DNA of 64,000 nucleotides from positions 2,666,001-2,730,000 of the forward strand of contig CAVWVF010000002.1 in the NCBI GenBank assembly GCA_963758335.1. The letters are read 5' to 3'. This DNA comes from Roseiarcus sp963758335 (GTDB lineage Bacteria; Pseudomonadota; Alphaproteobacteria; Rhizobiales; Beijerinckiaceae). The notes beneath the pieces are model-generated. The model was not told where the DNA came from, searched no databases, and worked only from the letters and a program-made list of their open reading frames with translations. The position numbers and the translations under genes were made by a program. This document shows, piece after piece, positions 27,780 to 37,282 of this stretch (positions are counted from its first letter, which is position 1; each line of letters begins with the position of its first letter).

Positions 27780-28247
27780 TCAGACCATGGTCGGCGACAA
27801 TGGGCTCGACTGCGCCGCGGCGGCGGCGTCGGATCGGATGCGGTCGATCATGGCGCGCACGCCATTCGATCGCTGAGGGGTAAGATGCTGCTCGAGGCCG
27901 AGCGAGCGAAATGTCGCCATCGCATCGACGGCGAGAATTTGCTTCGGCGCCTGGTCCGAAAAGAGAGCAATCGCGATGGCGATCAGTCCGCGAACGAGGT
28001 GCGAGTCGCTGTCGCCGCGGTAGTGAAGGATCGTCACGCCGGCGCCGTCGGTCCTCGGTTCCTTCTCGAGCCAGACCTGGCTCACACACCCGCGCACCTT
28101 ATTCGCCTCGTTATGCGCGGGCTCGCTCAAGGGCTCGAGGCTATTGCCGAGCTCGATCACATAGCGGTAGCGGTCCTCCCAGTCTTCAAGGAGGGCGAAA
28201 TCTTCGCGAATCGTCTCAAAGGCCGTCACGGCGACATCCACTTTCAT
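27780..28247 (-). CDS. sufE: SufE-family Fe-S metabolism protein
   Basis: 155 aa from ATG 28247. Key block: LSEPAHNEANKVRGCVSQVWLEKE, holding the sulfur-accepting Cys. SufE stimulates the cysteine desulfurase SufS and carries persulfide sulfur to the SUF assembly scaffold. It is followed by a C-terminal Ala-rich tail. No other suf gene is nearby, which is common for the stand-alone SufE of Hyphomicrobiales. Confidence 0.92.
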   Translation of the reverse strand: MKVDVAVTAFETIREDFALLEDWEDRYRYVIELGNSLEPLSEPAHNEANKVRGCVSQVWLEKEPRTDGAGVTILHYRGDSDSHLVRGLIAIAIALFSDQAPKQILAVDAMATFRSLGLEQHLTPQRSNGVRAMIDRIRSDAAAAAQSSPLSPTMV

Positions 28248-28382
28248 CCAATATAGGGACGATGGGGGGTCGACGGCTAGCGCCGTCCGTCTTGAACCTT
28301 TCGTCGGGGCGGAGCTTCCGCAATCATTGGTTTTCGAGCTCGGCGGCGTTACTCCCACCGATGCGCGCCCCCGCCTTGCCCT

Positions 28383-29360
28383 CTATTCGGTAGCAGAGGT
28401 TTCGTCGTCGACCGAGTTGGCGTTCGGCGCGTCGGACTCTTCCTCGGCGGCTTGACGGGCGTTAAAGCCATAGGGCGAGCGCAACCGCCGGCGTCGGCCT
28501 CGACCCGGGAAAACGGTCTCGCTCGGCGGTGTTCCGGCAAATTCCGGGCCCGTCTCGGTCGCGTTCACGCCCGTTGGAGTCGTGTTTTGTTCGGGAACAG
28601 GCAGGTTGTCCGCCTCCGAGGCGCCCGATTTCGGCTCTCCGGTTATGAACGAAGGAAGAGCGGTCGCCGGTACGCCGCCGACATCCATTTCTCCCATTTC
28701 TCGCGGCGAATGAGATGACGCATCGCGATAAGGACGGAACTCGCGCTGGCGTTCGTCGCGATTCTGCCGATTGTCACGATATCCGTCGTTCCGCTCTCCG
28801 AACTGGCGATCGGCACGCGGTCCACGGTCCGGAAAGCGGTTGCCCTGCCGGTCCTGCCGAACGGAAAATCCACCTCGATCCTGCTGACCGGGCCGATTAT
28901 CCGGTTCGAACTGCTGCCTCTCGACATATGGCTGCGGGGCGTTCGGCGCGGCGCTCGGAGACCCCTGAAACGCATTGTTCTGCTGTTGGTACGCTCCCGC
29001 GCGCTCGGACGGAGAAGCGAACCTATCGGAAATGGCGGCGAAGTCGTCGCCCTCGTCGAATTCCTCGCCTTCTCCCGCCGACCGCTGCTGACCGCTCTGC
29101 GCCAAGGCTTGAGCCGCTTGAGCCGCGGCGATCAGTCGGAAATAATGCTCGGCGTGTTGCAAATAGTTTTCGGCGGCGACAGGATCGCCTCCCGTATGCG
29201 CGTCTCGCGCGAGCTGAAGATATTTCTCGGCGACATGCTGTGCGTTTCCTCGAATTTTCACGTCTGGGCCGTTCAATTCGTAGGAGCGGGTTAACGGATT
29301 AGGCCCTCGGCGGTTGTTCGAGGGCCGGCCGCGCATTCGCTTGTTCTGACTTGGTCTCAT
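28383..29360 (-). CDS. DUF4167 domain-containing protein
   Basis: 325 aa from ATG 29360 (MRPSQNKRMRGR). The conserved N-terminal domain reads RSYELNGPDVKIRGNAQHVA, EKYLQLARDAHTGGDPVAAEN and YLQHAEHYFRLI, roughly residues 26-80. The rest is low-complexity, rich in Arg, Gln, Asp and Pro, with repeated RDNRQNRDER-type stretches and a basic RGRRRRLRSPYGF motif near the C-terminus. The layout suggests an RNA-associated, largely disordered protein; the function is unknown. In related genomes it follows prfA-prmC, not seen here. Confidence 0.88.
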   Translation of the reverse strand: MRPSQNKRMRGRPSNNRRGPNPLTRSYELNGPDVKIRGNAQHVAEKYLQLARDAHTGGDPVAAENYLQHAEHYFRLIAAAQAAQALAQSGQQRSAGEGEEFDEGDDFAAISDRFASPSERAGAYQQQNNAFQGSPSAAPNAPQPYVERQQFEPDNRPGQQDRGGFSVRQDRQGNRFPDRGPRADRQFGERNDGYRDNRQNRDERQREFRPYRDASSHSPREMGEMDVGGVPATALPSFITGEPKSGASEADNLPVPEQNTTPTGVNATETGPEFAGTPPSETVFPGRGRRRRLRSPYGFNARQAAEEESDAPNANSVDDETSATE

Positions 29361-29807
29361 TAGCTTTTTCCGATTATCCAACTTGTTGCGCCTGTTCATC
29401 GCAGGTATTCGTCAGCGTCTGCCCGAACATCGAGCGCTTTCGCACGGGCTTCCCGCCTCGTCGTCGCACTGGAGGCGCTTGCGCGGGTCCTCGTCAGCCC
29501 GCTCGAAGACCGGATGCGCCGAGACGCCTGCTCGCTCGCTCCGCCAGCATCACCCAGCCAAAACCAAATCCGTTAGCGCTTTCCGCTGCTTCGCAAACAC
29601 CCTCGTTCGCCCTTCTGGCAAACGAGTCACGTTCCGCTAAGTGAGCTGCTCGGTCGCCTCCACCGGGGGCCGACCCCCTCGCCGTGGGCCGTTGACCAAA
29701 CCGAATTACGGCGAATCTCAATCCTAAGATAGCGGGTTTCCCCCGCGCCGCCAAGTCGGAATTTTACAACATCGTCGATATGCCGGCCGTCTTACGCGAT
29801 TCGATTA
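29361..29807. other. intergenic region, about 450 bp, nothing identified
   Basis: No open frame with a recognisable product on either strand. It may hold the promoter of the DUF4167 gene. No clear hairpin terminator is seen. Confidence 0.45.
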
Positions 29808-30380
29808 TCAGTTTCCCGATTGTCCAACCGGGGCTCGGTAACCTTGTGGGGGATCCGTCAGCCACTGGCGGTCCGGTTCGGGGCCAAGCGGAACACTCTT
29901 GCCCATTCCAACCCAACTCATCGGGTTGAGGTTCCCCAGCACAGACGAGGCCTCGAGTTTGCTGTCCGGGGCAGCCCCTCCCGACTCCTGCTGGTCCGCA
30001 GCACGGACAGTTACGGGAGCGTTCGGAAACGGGTGGGTGTATCGCAGCCGCGCATCCCCTTGGCCGGCGATTTGCTTTTTTGCCTCGTCCTTTGCAACCT
30101 TCTTGCGTTGGGCTTCCTGATTGACGGGCCAATCTGCGACCGTATTCGTCGTCTCCGGCGGCGCAAGATCCATTTTCGGCGGCAATACGATCTTGCCATG
30201 CTCCCGATAGTCGATCGGCGCCTTCTCATCCTTGCTCAACCCGAGCGCCGGAGCGAAGATTGAGCCGATCCCGACCCAGAGGGGAGCAGCCCCATCGTCC
30301 CCAGCCCTCGCGAAATCAGTCCAGAAGCAGCCCAGCGTCGCCGCGGCCGCCAGCATGGTTCCACGCCAGCTCGAAAACAT
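29808..30380 (-). CDS. exported hypothetical protein near lspA
   Basis: 190 aa from ATG 30380, with a signal-peptide-like start (MFSSWRGTMLAAAATLG, then ARAGDD). A Cys follows Gly at the end of the hydrophobic stretch, but the lipobox is not canonical. The block APIDYREHGKIVLPPKMDLA and DWPVNQEAQRKKVA recurs, as I remember, in proteins encoded next to lspA in Hyphomicrobiales. No enzymatic motif is visible. It is probably a periplasmic or envelope protein of unknown role. Confidence 0.7.
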   Translation of the reverse strand: MFSSWRGTMLAAAATLGCFWTDFARAGDDGAAPLWVGIGSIFAPALGLSKDEKAPIDYREHGKIVLPPKMDLAPPETTNTVADWPVNQEAQRKKVAKDEAKKQIAGQGDARLRYTHPFPNAPVTVRAADQQESGGAAPDSKLEASSVLGNLNPMSWVGMGKSVPLGPEPDRQWLTDPPQGYRAPVGQSGN

Positions 30381-30505
30381 TCCCTTTTCCCCTTGCGACC
30401 GTTGGCCCTTTCGGACTTTCAAGGACTCAGCTTGTGGCGCTATTCGCCGCAAATTCCGGCGATTCCATGACGGTCCCGGCATCCGTTCATTCGCGGCTTG
30501 GAGCC

Positions 30506-31027
30506 TCACGAACTCACATCTGAACGCCGTTGCGACCTCGCAGGCGTTCGACCATCGGCGCCGTGCGACCCGAAAACGAGATCGACCACCAAAAGCAATA
30601 CGCCGATGTTGATTGCTCCGTCCGCCAGATTGAAAACGAAAAGATGTTGGCCGAAAGGGTGCAAATCGAGATAGTCGACGACCGCCCCATGAAGCAGGCG
30701 GTCAAATGCGTTGCCGAGAGCGCCGCCTATGATCGCTCCGAGACCTGCCGCCGCGAATATGGTGCGGCAGTTCGACAGCCACCAGACCAACAGCGCTACC
30801 GCCGCGGCTGTGAGACCGAGCAGAGCCATGCGTCCCGCAGTGGAATCTTGGACCAGCAGACTGAACGAGATGCCCCGGTTCCACCGCAGGGCGAGATCGA
30901 GAAATGGGGCGAGGGGCGTCGATTTCCGGGCCGATCCAGCTGAACGGGCGAGCATCGCGACCTTCGCCGTCTGATCCCCCGCAAAGACAATGAACGCGAT
31001 GAAGCCGCCGAACCAGCGAGGGCTCAT
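30506..31027 (-). CDS. lspA: lipoprotein signal peptidase (signal peptidase II)
   Basis: 173 aa with four predicted membrane segments. The aspartyl dyad Asp109 (GNAFDRLLHG) and Asp136 (FNLADGAINIG) is spaced 27 residues apart, as in E. coli. It cleaves signal peptides from diacylated prolipoproteins in the inner membrane. The ATG at 31027 overlaps the ileS stop as ATGA, so the two genes are coupled, an ancient and common pairing. Confidence 0.95.
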   Translation of the reverse strand: MSPRWFGGFIAFIVFAGDQTAKVAMLARSAGSARKSTPLAPFLDLALRWNRGISFSLLVQDSTAGRMALLGLTAAAVALLVWWLSNCRTIFAAAGLGAIIGGALGNAFDRLLHGAVVDYLDLHPFGQHLFVFNLADGAINIGVLLLVVDLVFGSHGADGRTPARSQRRSDVSS

Positions 31028-33990
31028 TGGAAAACGCCCAGCGCCCGGAGCTCGCGCAGCGCCGCCGCATCGCGCGGGCTGACGTCCGGAAAGTCGGCTG
31101 ATGCGGTCGACGGATCGAAAAAGCGCCAGGAGCGGGCGCACTTCACGCCCTTCGCCCGCTCTACGACCACGGCGACGTCAGGCATATCCGACAGGCGAAA
31201 CGCTCCTTCGGGAGCTGGCGTCTCTGTTTCGATCATAATATCGGAGGTTATGCATATCTCGGCGAAATCGACGCCCTGTAGGGCCTCGATATGCTCGCGC
31301 CTGCTGAGATAAATCGTTGGAGCGGCTTCGAGGGACGACCCGATCTCTTTGCCGGCCCGCGCTATCTCGATCGCTCCTGTGACGGCGGACCGCAACGCGC
31401 GGATCCTATCCCAAGTTCTCGCGAGCGCCTCGTCGCGCCACTCCGCCGGGATGGCTAGAAATTGTTCGAGATGAACGGAATGGCTCAGGGGGTCGCGGGT
31501 CGTCCACGCCTCCTCGGTGGTGAAAACGAGCACCGGGGCGAGCCAGATCGTCACTGCCCGAAAGATATGTTCGATCGCCTCGAGCGCCCCACGCCGCTTA
31601 AGGCTCGACGGCGCCTCGCAGTAGAGCGCGTCCTTGCGAATGTCGAAATAGAACGAGGAGAGATCGGCGTTCATGAATGCGGTCAGCGCCACGATCACTC
31701 GCGCGTAGTCGAAACTGTCATAGGCTTCGCGCACTCTGACGTCGAGTTCGGTGAGCTTGTGCAGCATGAGCCGATCGAGACCGGCCATCCGCTCGAATCC
31801 GACGACGTCCTCGCGGTCATGATGTGCGAGAGTGCCCAGCATCCAGCGGATCGTGTTGCGCAACTTACGGTAATTGTCCGAGACGGCCTTGAGGATCTCG
31901 GGGCCGATGCGCTGGTCGTCGGCATAGTCGACGCTGGCCACCCACAAGCGCAGGATGTCCGCGCCCGAGGCGCGAACGACGTCCTGCGGAAAGGTCTGGT
32001 TTCCGAGAGACTTGGACATTTTGTGGCCCTTCTCGTCGAGCGTGAATCCGTGCGTCAGCACGACGTCGAAAGGAGCCCGTCCTCGCGTTCCGCAGCTTTC
32101 GAGAAGGGAGGACTGAAACCAGCCTCGGTGCTGATCGGACCCCTCGAGATACATCACCTCGTCCGCGCCGCCATCCACCTTACGCCGGATTCCGGCCAAC
32201 CCGGGAAAGCGGGCGGCGTCCTCGAGGACAAACGCGTGGGTCGAACCGGAGTCGAACCACACCTCCACTAGATCGTCGACCTTGTCGTAGTCGTCCGGCC
32301 TGTGGCTCCGGCCAAGGAATCTGGCTTTGGCGCCCTCGGCGAACCAGGCGTCCGCGCCTTCCCTTTCGAACGCGTCGGCAATCTGTGCATTGATCTCTTC
32401 GTCGAACAGGATTTCGTGACCGTTTTGGCGAACGAATATCGGCAGCGGCACGCCCCACGCGCGCTGGCGCGACAGCACCCAGTCCGGTTTGCTCGCCACC
32501 ATGCCCTTGATCCGATTTTCGCCTGTCGAGGGGACCCACCGCGTATGTTCGATGGCGTCGATGGCGATCGCCCGAAGCGTCTGACCGTTCTGCGCATTCG
32601 CGAACGGCCTGTCCATGGCCAGAAACCACTGTGGCGTGTTGCGGAAGATCACCGGCTTCTTCGACCGCCAAGAGTGTGGATACTGATGCTTGAGGCGCCC
32701 GCGAGCGATCAGCGCGCCTGCGTCGATCAGCGCCTTGGTCACGGAGTCGTTCCCGTCGCCTTTCTCGCCTTTGTCAGTAATGACCCGCTTGCCCTCGAAG
32801 CCGGGCGCTTCGACGGTGAAGGCGCCATTTTCGTCGACCGTATGGGGGATTCGAGTATCGATTCCGCGCTTGGCGAGCGCTCGGCTGTTTGCGCTCCAAA
32901 GATCGAAGTCCTCACGCCCATGGCTTGGAGCGGTGTGGACGAAGCCTGTCCCGGTCTCGTCCGTCACATGGTCGCCAGCGAGCAAAGGAACAACAAAGCC
33001 ATAGCCATGCCGATGGAGGGGATGAGCGCAGACCATCGTCGCCAGTGCGTCGGCGTCAACAGCGCCAAGAAACTCGAAGGCCTCGACTCTCGCCGAAGAA
33101 AAAACGCTTTGGGCGAGCGACTGCGCGAGAACATAGGTCGATCCGACCTGGGCCCAATTGTCGGCAGGCGCCTCCGTCACGCGGTAGCGGCCATAGGCGA
33201 TGCGGCGGGAGAAGGCGATGGCGCGATTGCCCGGTATCGTCCACGGCGTGGTCGTCCAAATGACGACCGACGCGTCATCGCCTTCGATGGGGAACGCCAC
33301 GTAGATCGTGTCGCTCGTGTAATCATCGTATTCAATTTCGGCTTCGGCCAGCGCCGTCTTCTCGACGACGCTCCACATGACCGGCTTGGAACCGCGGTAG
33401 AGGAGACCATTCGCGACAAATTTGAAGATCTCACGAGCGATCTGGGCTTCGGCCGGACAACTCATGGTCGTATAGGGGCGATCCCAGTCCCCGATCACCC
33501 CCAAACGCTCGAATTCCTCGCGCTGCACCGAAATCCAGTGCTCGGCATATGCCCTGCACTCGCGTCGAAATGCGATGATAGCGCGCGGATCCGAGAAATC
33601 GGGCTTGGCCTTGCCTTTCCTACGATAGAACTCCTCCTCGACCTTCCATTCGATCGGCAGGCCGTGGCAGTCCCACCCCGGCACATAGTTGGAATCTCTG
33701 CCGGCCATCTGTTTCGAACGCACAACGAGGTCCTTGAGGATCTTGTTGAGCGCATGTCCAATATGGATGTTGCCGTTGGCGTAGGGCGGCCCGTCATGCA
33801 GCACGAATTTCGGGCGCCCTCTGCTGGCTTGCCGTAGGGCGTCGTAGAGATTCTCCCGCTCCCAGCGGGCAAGGATTTCGGGCTCCTTTTGCGGCAGGCC
33901 GGCCCGCATCGGGAAATCCGTCTTCGGCAGGTAGAGCGTCTGCGAATAGTCGAAGCCTGTCGCCGGCTCGTCAGTCATGGAAGTGACCAC
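31024..33990 (-). CDS. ileS: isoleucyl-tRNA synthetase
   Basis: About 985 aa class Ia synthetase. HIGH motif in NGNIHIGHALN, editing-domain region WTTTPWTIPGNRAIAFS with the conserved Thr-rich loop, DETGTGFVHTAPSHG, and KMSKS in GHKMSKSLGN. Starts at 33990 (MVTSMTDEP) or 33978 are both possible. It charges tRNA-Ile and edits mischarged valine. The C-terminal part has a single Cys (KCARSWRFF) and no full zinc knuckle, as in many alphaproteobacteria. Confidence 0.97.
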   Translation of the reverse strand: MVTSMTDEPATGFDYSQTLYLPKTDFPMRAGLPQKEPEILARWERENLYDALRQASRGRPKFVLHDGPPYANGNIHIGHALNKILKDLVVRSKQMAGRDSNYVPGWDCHGLPIEWKVEEEFYRRKGKAKPDFSDPRAIIAFRRECRAYAEHWISVQREEFERLGVIGDWDRPYTTMSCPAEAQIAREIFKFVANGLLYRGSKPVMWSVVEKTALAEAEIEYDDYTSDTIYVAFPIEGDDASVVIWTTTPWTIPGNRAIAFSRRIAYGRYRVTEAPADNWAQVGSTYVLAQSLAQSVFSSARVEAFEFLGAVDADALATMVCAHPLHRHGYGFVVPLLAGDHVTDETGTGFVHTAPSHGREDFDLWSANSRALAKRGIDTRIPHTVDENGAFTVEAPGFEGKRVITDKGEKGDGNDSVTKALIDAGALIARGRLKHQYPHSWRSKKPVIFRNTPQWFLAMDRPFANAQNGQTLRAIAIDAIEHTRWVPSTGENRIKGMVASKPDWVLSRQRAWGVPLPIFVRQNGHEILFDEEINAQIADAFEREGADAWFAEGAKARFLGRSHRPDDYDKVDDLVEVWFDSGSTHAFVLEDAARFPGLAGIRRKVDGGADEVMYLEGSDQHRGWFQSSLLESCGTRGRAPFDVVLTHGFTLDEKGHKMSKSLGNQTFPQDVVRASGADILRLWVASVDYADDQRIGPEILKAVSDNYRKLRNTIRWMLGTLAHHDREDVVGFERMAGLDRLMLHKLTELDVRVREAYDSFDYARVIVALTAFMNADLSSFYFDIRKDALYCEAPSSLKRRGALEAIEHIFRAVTIWLAPVLVFTTEEAWTTRDPLSHSVHLEQFLAIPAEWRDEALARTWDRIRALRSAVTGAIEIARAGKEIGSSLEAAPTIYLSRREHIEALQGVDFAEICITSDIMIETETPAPEGAFRLSDMPDVAVVVERAKGVKCARSWRFFDPSTASADFPDVSPRDAAALRELRALGVFQ

Positions 33991-34053
33991 ATTGTGTTTC
34001 CTGAATGGAAACCGGGCAATTAAAGGATTTGCCGCAAATCGCCAAATTGACGG

Positions 34054-35007
34054 CTAGCCGCGGCGAGCCAAGATCGCGCGCGCTCGTTCCTTGTCACGGC
34101 ACATCTCGGCCACAAGCAGGTCCAGCGACTCGAACCTGCGTTCTTCCCGGATGCGCTCCACGAATTCGACCAACATCTCCTGTCCGTAGAGGTCGCCGTC
34201 GAAATCGAGCAGGTGGACTTCGAGCAGCGGCGGCCCGTCGTCGACGGTGGGTCGAACGCCGAAACTTGCGACGCCGGGACGGGATTCGTCGCCGATGACG
34301 GCGCGCACCGCATAGATCCCGTGTGCGAGACGATTGGTCGGCGCGAGGGCCATATTGGCCGTTGGAACGCCAAGAGCTCGCCCGAGCCGTTGACCGGGTA
34401 TCACGCGTCCTGACACTGAATAGCGGCGTCCCAATGCAAGCGCGGCGGCGGCGACGTCGCCTCGCTCGAGCGCCCGCCGGATCGCAGTCGATGACACGAC
34501 TCGAGCAGCCTCGCCTGTACCCTCTTCGACCTTGCCGACGATGTCGACGGCGAAGCCGTAGCGCGACCCTGCGTCGGCGAGAAACGCCGGCGTGCCGGAG
34601 CGGCCTTTGCCGAAATGGAAATCCCATCCGACGACGACCGCCCCGACGTCGAGCCGCGCGACCAGAATGGACCTGACGAACTCCTCCGCGCTCATCGCTG
34701 CAAGCGATGCGTCGAAGCGAAGGAACACAATCCCCGTGAGCCCCAACCCTTTGCAAATGGAGGCTTTCAGTTCCGGAGGCGTCAGACGAAAGGCGACAGG
34801 ACGTTCAGCGAAATGGTCCGCGGGATGCGGTTCAAACGTGAGCACGGCGCTTGGCGCGCCACGTTCCTTCGCCAAAGAGATCACGCGCTCGATCACCGCC
34901 CGATGACCGAGATGAAGGCCGTCGAAGTTTCCGATTGCGTATACGGCGTGGTCGAGCCCTGCGGGCGGCGAAATCGGGTCCGTGGCGACCACGAAGCCGC
35001 TGGTCAT
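34054..35007 (-). CDS. ribF: bifunctional riboflavin kinase / FAD synthetase
   Basis: 317 aa from ATG 35007 (MTSGFVVAT); the frame runs open to 35103. The N-terminal adenylyltransferase domain shows AIGNFDGLHLGHRAVI (HxGH-like), TFEPHPADHF and VVGWDFHFGKGRSGTP, plus SSTAIRRALERGDV. The C-terminal kinase domain shows GRRYSVSGRVIPGQRLGRALGVPTANM and a late VEFVERIREERRFESLD. It makes FMN and FAD from riboflavin. It lies 63 bp upstream of ileS in the usual order. Confidence 0.96.
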   Translation of the reverse strand: MTSGFVVATDPISPPAGLDHAVYAIGNFDGLHLGHRAVIERVISLAKERGAPSAVLTFEPHPADHFAERPVAFRLTPPELKASICKGLGLTGIVFLRFDASLAAMSAEEFVRSILVARLDVGAVVVGWDFHFGKGRSGTPAFLADAGSRYGFAVDIVGKVEEGTGEAARVVSSTAIRRALERGDVAAAALALGRRYSVSGRVIPGQRLGRALGVPTANMALAPTNRLAHGIYAVRAVIGDESRPGVASFGVRPTVDDGPPLLEVHLLDFDGDLYGQEMLVEFVERIREERRFESLDLLVAEMCRDKERARAILARRG

Positions 35008-35089
35008 TACGTCCTGCCGATCCTCGAGCTTCAAATGCCGTTGTTGCAGCGCAATCGTGTCGGAAAACTGCACTGGGCTCCCCATGCGG

Positions 35090-35545
35090 TCAAGCTGACG
35101 CATTCCTCAACTTCGGGTTCGGAGGCACGCTCAAGACGCCCTCGCCTTCCAAGACGACCTTGTCTCCGACCCGGCATTCGCATTTCAGCCGAACGCGCCG
35201 CCCCTTCTCAGTCAGTTCGACCACCTCGACGCTGACATCGACCACGTCGCCGATTTTGACAGGACCAAGAAAGTTTAGCGTCTGCGAAATGTATATGGCT
35301 CCCGGGCCTGGGAGCCGCATGCCGATGACTCCGGAGATGAGGCTCGCCGTGTATAGTCCGTGGACAATCCGACCGCCGAATCGCGTCTTGCGGGCGAAAT
35401 GCTCCGACAGATGAATCGGATTGTGATCGCCGGATAGCTCGGCAAAACCAATGACGTCCTCATTCTCCACGGTCTTGCTGATCGTCTCGCGCATGCCAAC
35501 CGCGAGCTCCTCGAAGAAGTAGGTCTGAAACATCAACTGCTGCAT
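35090..35545 (-). CDS. MaoC-family (R)-specific enoyl-CoA hydratase-like protein
   Basis: About 151 aa hot-dog-fold protein; start at 35545 (MQQLMFQTYF) or 35533. The hydratase motif is visible: FAELSGDHNPIHLSEHFARK with the Asp-x4-His pair, then RIVHGLYTASLISGVIG. Such proteins hydrate enoyl-CoA, for example feeding polyhydroxyalkanoate synthesis; a phasin gene lies 4 kb away. It is part of the lspA-ileS-ribF-maoC-HAD run. Confidence 0.9.
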   Translation of the reverse strand: MQQLMFQTYFFEELAVGMRETISKTVENEDVIGFAELSGDHNPIHLSEHFARKTRFGGRIVHGLYTASLISGVIGMRLPGPGAIYISQTLNFLGPVKIGDVVDVSVEVVELTEKGRRVRLKCECRVGDKVVLEGEGVLSVPPNPKLRNASA

Positions 35546-35637
35546 GGGATCCAAGCTTTCCTCAATCGGTCCCCCCGGATAAGCCCGGGCCGAGCGGGGA
35601 GGCACGCCCGGTCCGCATATTCGTGAATTTGCAGGGC

Positions 35638-36546
35638 TCATTGTTTGCACGCGGCCCACCGCAACGCGGGCATCGCGGCGACCGGCCAGAGCGAACACTC
35701 CCGACAAAGACGCTGAAGTTCTTCGGAATCCGCAGAGGAATGAAGCGCCTCGCCGTGCAGCGCGGCGCGATGAATTCCCCCGGTGATGAAAAGCGCATCA
35801 AATCCCGCGACAGCCGCGCCTGCAATGTCGGTCTTCATCCCGTCGCCGACGGCCAATACCCGCCGCCTGTCGATCCGGGCGCGGCCGGCTCGATCGGCCA
35901 GCGTCATTGCTCGACCGTAGATCGGGAGATAAGGCTTGCCCGCGTAGATGACCGAGCCTCCGAGTTCCTCATATCTGTGGGCCAATGCACCTGCGCAATA
36001 GGCAAGGGCGTCGCCGCGATGAATGACGACGTCCGGATTGGCGCAGATTAGGGTCATCGAGCGAGCCGCAAGAACGCAAAGTTCGGTCTCGTAGTCGTGC
36101 GGCGTCTCCCTCGAGTCATCGCGCAGCCCCGTGCACAATGCGTAACACGCGTCCTCAAGCGGAACCAGAGCCGGACGCCGACCCGCCGCCTCCTCGACAG
36201 CGCTGAAGAGGCCGAGGTCCCGCGCAGGTCCGATGTGGAGTACGGGAAGGTCAATCCTTTCCTCAATCAATTGAACAGTCGCGTCGCCAGACGTCGCGAT
36301 GGCGTCGAAGGCGTCGGCGGAGACTCCGAGCCTCAGCAGCTGATGGCGCACGACCGTGGACGGTCTCGGCGCATTGGTGATGAGAACGACTACGCCGCCT
36401 CGGCGCCGAAACGAGGCCAAGCAACGCGACGCCTCCACGAATGAGGTCACTCCATCGTGCAGAACGCCCCAAATGTCGCACAGAATCGCATCATATCGAT
36501 CGGAGATTTCGTTGAGAGCCGCGATTTGCGGCACCAGCACAGTCAT
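35638..36546 (-). CDS. HAD-superfamily hydrolase, class IIA (TIGR01459-like)
   Basis: 302 aa, start at 36546 (MTVLVPQIAALNE) or one codon earlier. HAD motifs: DAILCDIWGVLHDG (nucleophile Asp), VVLITNAPRP, and VLAVGDGMKTDIAGAAVAGF. It resembles NagD-like phosphatases. The substrate is unknown. It is the first gene of the run ending in lspA. Confidence 0.92.
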   Translation of the reverse strand: MTVLVPQIAALNEISDRYDAILCDIWGVLHDGVTSFVEASRCLASFRRRGGVVVLITNAPRPSTVVRHQLLRLGVSADAFDAIATSGDATVQLIEERIDLPVLHIGPARDLGLFSAVEEAAGRRPALVPLEDACYALCTGLRDDSRETPHDYETELCVLAARSMTLICANPDVVIHRGDALAYCAGALAHRYEELGGSVIYAGKPYLPIYGRAMTLADRAGRARIDRRRVLAVGDGMKTDIAGAAVAGFDALFITGGIHRAALHGEALHSSADSEELQRLCRECSLWPVAAMPALRWAACKQ

Positions 36547-36897
36547 CAAGCGTTCGGCTAGGGCTAAGATGCATACGTGTCAATCCCCGGAGTGTCGCGT
36601 TAGGGCCTCGAACTCAAGTTAAGGGCAATTAACGAATATTAAAGGCGATCAACGAATAGCGCTCGGGCGCGGGTTTTCAGTTTTGAAGCTGGTCGCCTCG
36701 CGAGCGCTCGCACTCGATTGCACCGTTGAGCGCTCGCGTGACGAGTCCCGAAAGCGCAAGACTCAGCCAACAATTTTGTGCAACGCTAAACGGAGGCCAG
36801 CTGTACCCGTGTCAGATCGGCTCACTTGACGCAAGTCGACGCGGTTCATAAGTGAAAGCAAAACGTGGCGAGCCCGCCGCGTGAACCTGAGGGGGCC
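36547..36897. other. divergent intergenic region between the HAD gene and trxA
   Basis: About 350 bp separate two divergent genes, so promoters for both should lie here. A candidate for trxA is listed separately. No other structure is evident. Confidence 0.5.
36826..36854 (+). promoter_or_regulatory. candidate sigma-70-type promoter of trxA
   Basis: TTGACG, 17 bases, then TAAGTG. The -35 box is close to consensus; the -10 box is weak. It ends 44 bp before the trxA start. Prediction by eye only. Confidence 0.3.
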
Positions 36898-37221
36898 ATG
36901 TCAGATACGGCCAAAGTCACCGACGCCAGCTTCGAAGCCGACGTCATCAAATCCAGCGAACCGGTAGTCGTCGATTTCTGGGCCGAGTGGTGCGGCCCCT
37001 GCAGGCTGATCGCTCCAGCTCTCGAGGAAATCGCCGCTGAAATGAAGGGCAAGGTCAAGGTCGCCAAGCTTAACGTGGATGAGAATCCCGGCGTGGCGAC
37101 CAAATATGGCATACGTTCAATTCCGACGCTGATGTTGTTCAAGGACGGCAAGCAGGTCGGGACAAAGGTGGGCGCAGGCCCCAAGTCCGAACTGTTCCGC
37201 TGGATAAACGCAACGATTTAA
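36898..37221 (+). CDS. trxA: thioredoxin
   Basis: 107 aa with the redox site WCGPC (Cys32, Cys35) in VVDFWAEWCGPCRLIAPALEE and the cis-Pro loop GIRSIPTLMLFKDGK. It is a cytosolic disulfide reductase. Start ATG follows GAGGGGG, a strong ribosome site. The stop codon TAA (37219-37221) is immediately followed by the end of the 2109-bp mobile element, leaving no native 3' sequence. The usual neighbours addA and folC are absent. Confidence 0.97.
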   Translation: MSDTAKVTDASFEADVIKSSEPVVVDFWAEWCGPCRLIAPALEEIAAEMKGKVKVAKLNVDENPGVATKYGIRSIPTLMLFKDGKQVGTKVGAGPKSELFRWINATI

Positions 37222-37282
37222 ATTCTTACCTGAGGGATCATAGACAAGACGAGTCGAACATTGTCATTGGGGCGCGGGGCGA